From: a virus | Length of the DNA stretch: 25,352 bases | IMG/VR virus record: IMGVR_UViG_3300025704_000102 | Span: 1-25,352 of that record | Direction: 5' to 3' (one strand) | In this document: piece by piece, positions 21,917 through 25,352 of the stretch | How positions within the stretch are numbered: the stretch's first letter is position 1 | Layout of the letters: each line of letters opens with the position of its first letter | Notes under the pieces: model-generated | Seen by the model: the letters and a program-made list of their open reading frames with translations, nothing else | What the model was told of the DNA's origin: nothing | Databases searched by the model: none | Translations under genes and position numbers: made by a program

Positions 21917-22780
21917 ATGAAAACAGATGTTTACCAGGAAGTAACCAACCAGGTCGTCGAGATGATGGAGACAGCCGGCGCCAATTGGATCAAGCCCTTC
22001 GAAGCGCTGGCGGGCGGTATGCCAATGAATGCAACGACTGGCAACGAGTACCGAGGAATCAATGTGCTATTGCTGGCAATGGCTGGCGGTCAGCATTGGG
22101 CCAGCTTCAAGCAATGGCAGACGAAAGGCGCCCAGGTTCGCAAGGGCGAGAAAGGAACGCGCATTGTGTTCTTCAAGATGCTAGAACGCGAGAACGCCAA
22201 GGGCGGCACCGATAAGTTTCCGATGATCCGCTATTCAACCGTATTCAGCGCCGACCAGGTCGACGGATGGGACGCACCAGCAGCCCCAGAGCGCCCCGTC
22301 TCAGCCGTTGAGGCCATCGCAGCCGCCGATGCCTGGGTTGAGGCTACCGGCGCCGAGGTACGATTCAACGACCACGGCCGATGCTTTTACTCACCAGGCC
22401 AGGACTTTATCAGCATGTCTCAGCCGTCAAGCTTTACCGCAACGCCTACCAGCACACAGAGCGAACTGTACTATGCGACTTTGCTTCATGAGCTGACGCA
22501 CTGGACCGGCTCAGAGCACCGCCTGGCGCGCACCAAGGGCAAGCGCTTTGGCGATGATGCCTACGCAATGGAGGAATTAGTCGCCGAGCTTGGCGCCGCT
22601 ATGCAATGCGTAATGCTTGGCGTCACCAATGAACCACGCGAGGATCACGCGCACTACCTCAACGGATGGCTTACAGCCTTGAAAGGTGACAAGCGCCTAA
22701 TATTCACCGCCGCAGCCGAAGCCCAGAAAGCTTGCGACTTCATCAAAAACCTACAGCAGAGCGCGGCAGCAGCCGCGTAA
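21917..22780 (+). CDS. ardC: ArdC-like antirestriction protein with zincin motif
   Basis: The protein has 287 residues from ATG 21917, chosen because CAGGAG lies 8 bases upstream; the frame is open further upstream, but that part overlaps the ribozyme. The N-terminal part (VYQEVTNQVVEMMETAGANW, NATTGNEYRGINVLLLAMAG, WQTKGAQVRKGEKGTRIVF) is the ArdC ssDNA-binding domain. The C-terminal part has the metallopeptidase motif HELTH at 191-195 followed by WTGSEHRLAR and EELVAELGAA, which supplies the third ligand. ArdC proteins protect incoming DNA from restriction. Early position fits. It is bracketed, with the next gene, by two hammerhead ribozymes. Confidence 0.92.
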   Translation: MKTDVYQEVTNQVVEMMETAGANWIKPFEALAGGMPMNATTGNEYRGINVLLLAMAGGQHWASFKQWQTKGAQVRKGEKGTRIVFFKMLERENAKGGTDKFPMIRYSTVFSADQVDGWDAPAAPERPVSAVEAIAAADAWVEATGAEVRFNDHGRCFYSPGQDFISMSQPSSFTATPTSTQSELYYATLLHELTHWTGSEHRLARTKGKRFGDDAYAMEELVAELGAAMQCVMLGVTNEPREDHAHYLNGWLTALKGDKRLIFTAAAEAQKACDFIKNLQQSAAAAA

Positions 22781-22812
22781 CGCAACCCTAAACCAAACCA
22801 GGAGCACTAACC

Positions 22813-23061
22813 ATGAGCGATCAATTAAAACTTATTCTCAGCTACCGCAAGAACGAAGGAACAGAGCGCAAGCCTGTTTGGGGCGAATGGAATTGGGATT
22901 CCTATTCTCCGATCGACAGCGTCGACGGCATTGTCACAATCACCCAGAAATACAACTGGGAGCGCGAAGTTTACCGGGACTTAGATTGGAAGCTAGAGGC
23001 CGGTTACCTGGCCCCTAATGGTAAGACCACCCAGGCTGAGATCGTTTATCAACCCTGCTGA
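22813..23061 (+). CDS. Early hypothetical protein, 82 residues
   Basis: ATG at 22813 with CAGGAG about 8 bases upstream in the leader AAACCAGGAGCA. The product starts MSDQLKLILSYRKNEGTERK and is rich in Trp and Tyr (WGEWNWDSYSPIDSVDGIV, then YNWEREVYRDLDWKLEAGYL), suggesting a compact beta domain. No family recognised. Its TGA stop (23059-23061) is part of the conserved core box of the second hammerhead ribozyme, so a terminating ribosome would cover the ribozyme. It would leave the transcript on the same fragment as ardC. Confidence 0.75.
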   Translation: MSDQLKLILSYRKNEGTERKPVWGEWNWDSYSPIDSVDGIVTITQKYNWEREVYRDLDWKLEAGYLAPNGKTTQAEIVYQPC

Positions 23062-23104
23062 TGAGATCCAGTGGTACGGATCGAAACGCCGTGAGGCGTC
23101 CAGG
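23054..23104 (+). ncRNA. Type I hammerhead self-cleaving ribozyme, copy 2 (HHR2)
   Basis: Stem I: CCTG (23054-23057) with CAGG (23101-23104). Core box CTGATGA (23058-23064). Stem II: GATCC (23065-23069) with GGATC (23078-23082), loop AGTGGTAC. GAA at 23083-23085. Stem III: ACGCC (23086-23090) with GGCGT (23095-23099), GNRA loop GTGA. Cleavage residue C at 23100; predicted cut 23100/23101. Compared with HHR1, stems I and II differ in sequence but still pair, and stem III is identical. GTTT (23044-23047) may also pair with AAAC (23105-23108), extending stem I beyond an internal loop. Confidence 0.93.
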
Positions 23105-23127
23105 AAACCAACAGAGGAGTGAGACCA

Positions 23128-23370
23128 ATGTTCGAGACAGAAACCTACCGTATCCCGCACTTTGCCATCGTGGCGCTACTGTATGACGATTACAGCGGCA
23201 TTCAAGACGATGACGAGGCATTCGTCGACAACCTGCAATCCTGGCTTGACGAAGAGCATGGCGCGGGCCAGTGGCATATTGGGGATGTATCCGAGCCTTA
23301 CCATGGCCGCGCTGATTTTGAGCGCATCCTGGGAGAGATCTGCAACGTCAGCATCGAGGTGCGAATATGA
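23128..23370 (+). CDS. Early hypothetical protein, 80 residues, acidic
   Basis: ATG at 23128 has GAGGAG 8 bases upstream, preferred over an in-frame ATG at 23119 that would overlap the ribosome site. The product starts MFETETYRIPHFAIVALLYD and continues with an acidic stretch (DDYSGIQDDDEAFVDNLQSW) and EEHGAGQWHIGDVSEPYHG. It is acidic and soluble; small acidic early proteins are often DNA mimics or host inhibitors, but nothing here proves that. The stop overlaps the next start by ATGA. Confidence 0.7.
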   Translation: MFETETYRIPHFAIVALLYDDYSGIQDDDEAFVDNLQSWLDEEHGAGQWHIGDVSEPYHGRADFERILGEICNVSIEVRI

Positions 23371-23555
23371 ATAACTTGCAGAAGATCGCCACCGCAGCCG
23401 CGGTGATCGTCGCCGCAGTTGCGGTGTTATGGATCGGATCGGAAGATTACGAGCACCAGGTCGCAGAGCACGCGCGATATATTCAGGATGTGTGCGCCGG
23501 ATATCATCCCGACTACCTGGGCGCAAAACCAAATTGCCAGGAGGTAAACCGATAA
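23367..23555 (+). CDS. Small single-pass membrane protein, 62 residues
   Basis: The start overlaps the upstream stop (ATGA). One hydrophobic helix (IATAAAVIVAAVAVLWIG, about residues 7-24) follows a short N terminus with one Lys. The remaining 38 residues are soluble and carry two Cys (DVCAGYHPDYLGAKPNCQ), probably on the periplasmic side. Similar small membrane proteins with this Cys/Pro-rich tail occur in early regions of many phages; function unknown. There is no lipobox, so it is not a clear Rz1-type lysis protein. Confidence 0.7.
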   Translation: MNNLQKIATAAAVIVAAVAVLWIGSEDYEHQVAEHARYIQDVCAGYHPDYLGAKPNCQEVNR

Positions 23556-23580
23556 TTTTTGGCCTGACCTTTCTAGTGTG

Positions 23581-23610
23581 TTAAAGCCGGCCTGAACAGG
23601 AAAGTATAAC
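23581..23610 (+). promoter_or_regulatory. Weak promoter-like site before the recombination genes
   Basis: TTAAAG (23581-23586, three of six), an 18-base spacer, and TATAAC (23605-23610, five of six), in a 108-base gap before the exonuclease gene. The gap is longer than others in the operon. It may give the recombination genes an own promoter. I see no ribozyme in this gap. Confidence 0.3.
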
Positions 23611-23663
23611 TGACACCGAGCGGATGCAAGGCCGCACCAACTTAAACCAGAGGAGCGAAAACG

Positions 23664-24668
23664 ATGGCGAAGCTATCACCAAATGGATACCTGAGCGGGT
23701 CAATCATGCCCGCCTACATGGGCGCCAGCCCGTACCAATCCCCGCACGAAGTGCTGGACCAATGCCGCGCAGCTCGCGCCGGCGGAGAACTGCCAGAGCT
23801 GGACAGCTTGCAGATCGACATAGGCAACGTAACGGAAAACGTGATTTTAAATCGTGGTCTTCGAATGATTGGCTTGCAGGATTATGATTGGTACAACTAC
23901 CAGCTCGACGGCACAGACGCAGCCAAGAAGCACCCAGCGCTGGACTTGTGGTACAGCGACGACGGACTATTGTATTGCAACGAACCGCTGACAATCCGGA
24001 CTGACCAGAGCGCGGGCATTGTTGTGATGAACGACAGTGGCGAGGTCACGCTTACGGGGTTAGGCGTGCTCGAAGCAAAGTTTACAACGGTGTTCGAAAA
24101 GCCCGACGACCCGCCCTTATATCGAGGACCGATACAGCTGCAAGCTGGCATGATGTGCCATGATGCGCGCTGGGGTATCTTGATCACCTGCTACGGCGCC
24201 CGCAAGATTGTCATTCATGTATTCGAGCCACACGGCGCGACCCAGGCGAGGATCACCCAGGCGTGCCACGAATTCGAAAAGCACATGAGCGAAGGCACTT
24301 ACCCAGCGCCGACAACCCTGGAGCAAGTCCACCGCGTTTACAGCAAACCAGAGGACGATACCATCGAGCTGCGCGAGGATGCCATCGCAGCCGTCGATAG
24401 TTATATCGGCGCAAAGCTGGTGCTCAAGAAATACCAGGAGCAGCTCGAACAAAGCAGCCTGGCGCTAATGGGTATGCTTGGCAATTCAACCAAGGCTGAG
24501 CTGCGCGACGATACCGGAAGGCTAATCAAGGTCAACTGGCCGGTCAGGCATAGCAAAGCCAAACCCGCCAAGCAATGCCCCAACTGTAACCACGAACTGG
24601 AACCGGCAAAGCCAGAGAGCAGCGCCCGTCAGAAATCAATCACAATAAAAGAGGTAATCGAACAATGA
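23664..24668 (+). CDS. YqaJ-like exonuclease (lambda exonuclease superfamily)
   Basis: This 334-residue protein has a GNVTE motif (54-58), a LEAK motif (136-139, the ExK element of PD-(D/E)xK nucleases), and PIQLQAGM after it, all in the order of YqaJ viral recombinases. The C-terminal part is a helical extension with a CPNCNHELEP single CxxC, which could bind zinc with another subunit or be part of a partner-binding tail. The family degrades one strand of linear dsDNA 5' to 3', giving ssDNA for an annealing protein. The RecT gene follows with a 4-base ATGA overlap, which supports the pairing. The ribosome site is GAGGAG. Confidence 0.9.
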   Translation: MAKLSPNGYLSGSIMPAYMGASPYQSPHEVLDQCRAARAGGELPELDSLQIDIGNVTENVILNRGLRMIGLQDYDWYNYQLDGTDAAKKHPALDLWYSDDGLLYCNEPLTIRTDQSAGIVVMNDSGEVTLTGLGVLEAKFTTVFEKPDDPPLYRGPIQLQAGMMCHDARWGILITCYGARKIVIHVFEPHGATQARITQACHEFEKHMSEGTYPAPTTLEQVHRVYSKPEDDTIELREDAIAAVDSYIGAKLVLKKYQEQLEQSSLALMGMLGNSTKAELRDDTGRLIKVNWPVRHSKAKPAKQCPNCNHELEPAKPESSARQKSITIKEVIEQ

Positions 24669-25352
24669 GCAAACTACCAACACTCGCGCCACAGAACATG
24701 ACCGAAGCAATGGAATTTTCCAAGATGATCAGCCAGTCCGGCATGGTGCCAGGCGCATACAAAGGCAAACCGCAGGATGTGCTAGTCGCTATCCAGTGGG
24801 GATATGAACTAGGACTGCAACCGCTGCAAGCCCTGCAAAATATCGCGGTCATCAATGGCAAGCCCAGCGTATACGGTGACGCAGCCCTGGCGCTGGTCAA
24901 GAACGACCCCCGCTGCGCTGGCGTTAAAGAATGGATCGACGGCGAGGGCGACAACAAAGTCGCGCATTGCCTGGTCAAGCGCCGCTACTCCGAAGAGATG
25001 GAGGAGACAGAGCGAACCTTCAGCGTGGCCGATGCGAAGAAGGCCAGGTTATGGGGTAAGCAAGGACCGTGGACAAACTACGCCGAGCGAATGCTGGCAA
25101 TGAGGGCGCGAGGCTTTGCACTGCGGGACGCATTCCCAGATGCACTGAAGGGAGTGATCACAGCCGAGGAGGCGCAAGACTACCCAGTCGACAAAGGCGA
25201 AGCCAGGGATATAACGCCTAGTGTTACGCATGCGAATCCGCTGGACAGTTTGCCGCCACCACCGCCAGCCGATGACTACGCCGAATATGAATCCACAGCG
25301 ATCGAGGTCGCAGCGGAAGTCATACCGGAATCCGTACCGGAAAGCCCACCGG
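24665..25352 (+). CDS. recT: RecT-family single-strand annealing protein (partial)
   Basis: ATG at 24665 overlaps the exonuclease stop. About 229 residues are visible before the right edge. It has LAPQNMTEAMEFSKMISQSG, then DVLVAIQWGYELGLQPLQAL, QNIAVINGKPSVYGDAALAL and RTFSVADAKKARLWGKQGPW, followed by MLAMRARGFALRDAFPDALK. This is the full RecT core. The visible end is a Pro/Glu-rich linker (SLPPPPPADDYAEYE). It anneals complementary ssDNA strands made by the exonuclease. Confidence 0.93.
   Translation, partial: MSKLPTLAPQNMTEAMEFSKMISQSGMVPGAYKGKPQDVLVAIQWGYELGLQPLQALQNIAVINGKPSVYGDAALALVKNDPRCAGVKEWIDGEGDNKVAHCLVKRRYSEEMEETERTFSVADAKKARLWGKQGPWTNYAERMLAMRARGFALRDAFPDALKGVITAEEAQDYPVDKGEARDITPSVTHANPLDSLPPPPPADDYAEYESTAIEVAAEVIPESVPESPP

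Noticed and set aside
23556-23663. Possible third hammerhead ribozyme in the gap before the exonuclease gene
   Set aside because: A CTGA occurs, but there is no CTGANGA box, GAA box with closing stem III, or paired stem I.
1-25352. tRNA genes, CRISPR arrays, insertion sequences, attachment sites, lysis genes
   Set aside because: None could be supported by eye anywhere in the window.

Overview
The window is a piece of a tailed double-stranded DNA phage or prophage with a podovirus (T7/BPP-1-like) virion. The host is probably a Gram-negative proteobacterium, judging from the T7-type tube, nozzle and internal-core proteins, the ArdC-like protein and the YqaJ/RecT pair. No host gene, tRNA, integrase, lysis gene, RNA polymerase or DNA polymerase is visible, so both ends of the phage module lie outside the window.

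Layout. A short divergent control region (about 21248-21347) splits the window. Everything to its left is transcribed leftward. First come a ribbon-helix-helix regulator, a RusA resolvase, a winged-helix protein, a lambda-O-like initiator with internal repeats (a candidate origin), a very G-rich intergenic stretch, an SSB-tailed small protein, a CxxC protein and an excisionase-like HTH protein. The packaging and virion block follows: TerS, TerL, a GNAT-like protein, three small proteins, portal, a Bbp19-like protein, scaffold, major capsid protein, a small capsid-adjacent protein, tail tube A, tail tube B, the gp14-, gp15- and gp16-like internal proteins (the last as two ORFs) and the start of the tail fibre at the left edge. 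Stops and starts are packed as 1-, 4- or 8-base overlaps, as expected of one long late operon. A GC hairpin with a UUCG loop follows the capsid pair, the same place where T7 has its late terminator.

To the right, an early operon reads rightward: a 52-aa protein, a 92-aa protein, an ArdC-like antirestriction protein, an 82-aa protein, an 80-aa protein, a small membrane protein, a YqaJ-type exonuclease and a RecT annealing protein that runs off the window.

The most striking finding is two complete type I hammerhead self-cleaving ribozymes in the early operon (21837-21887 and 23054-23104). They bracket ardC and the 82-aa gene. Both have the full catalytic core and an identical stem III closed by different GNRA loops (GCAA and GTGA). 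Their stems I and II differ in sequence but keep base pairing. They predict self-cleavage of the early mRNA at 21883/21884 and 23100/23101, releasing an RNA of about 1.2 kb that carries ardC. Other points of interest are two promoter-like sites superimposed on opposite strands in the divergent region, a palindromic 10-mer (GCGATATCGG) shared by that region and the promoter of the SSB-like gene, and five iteron-like repeats inside the initiator gene.
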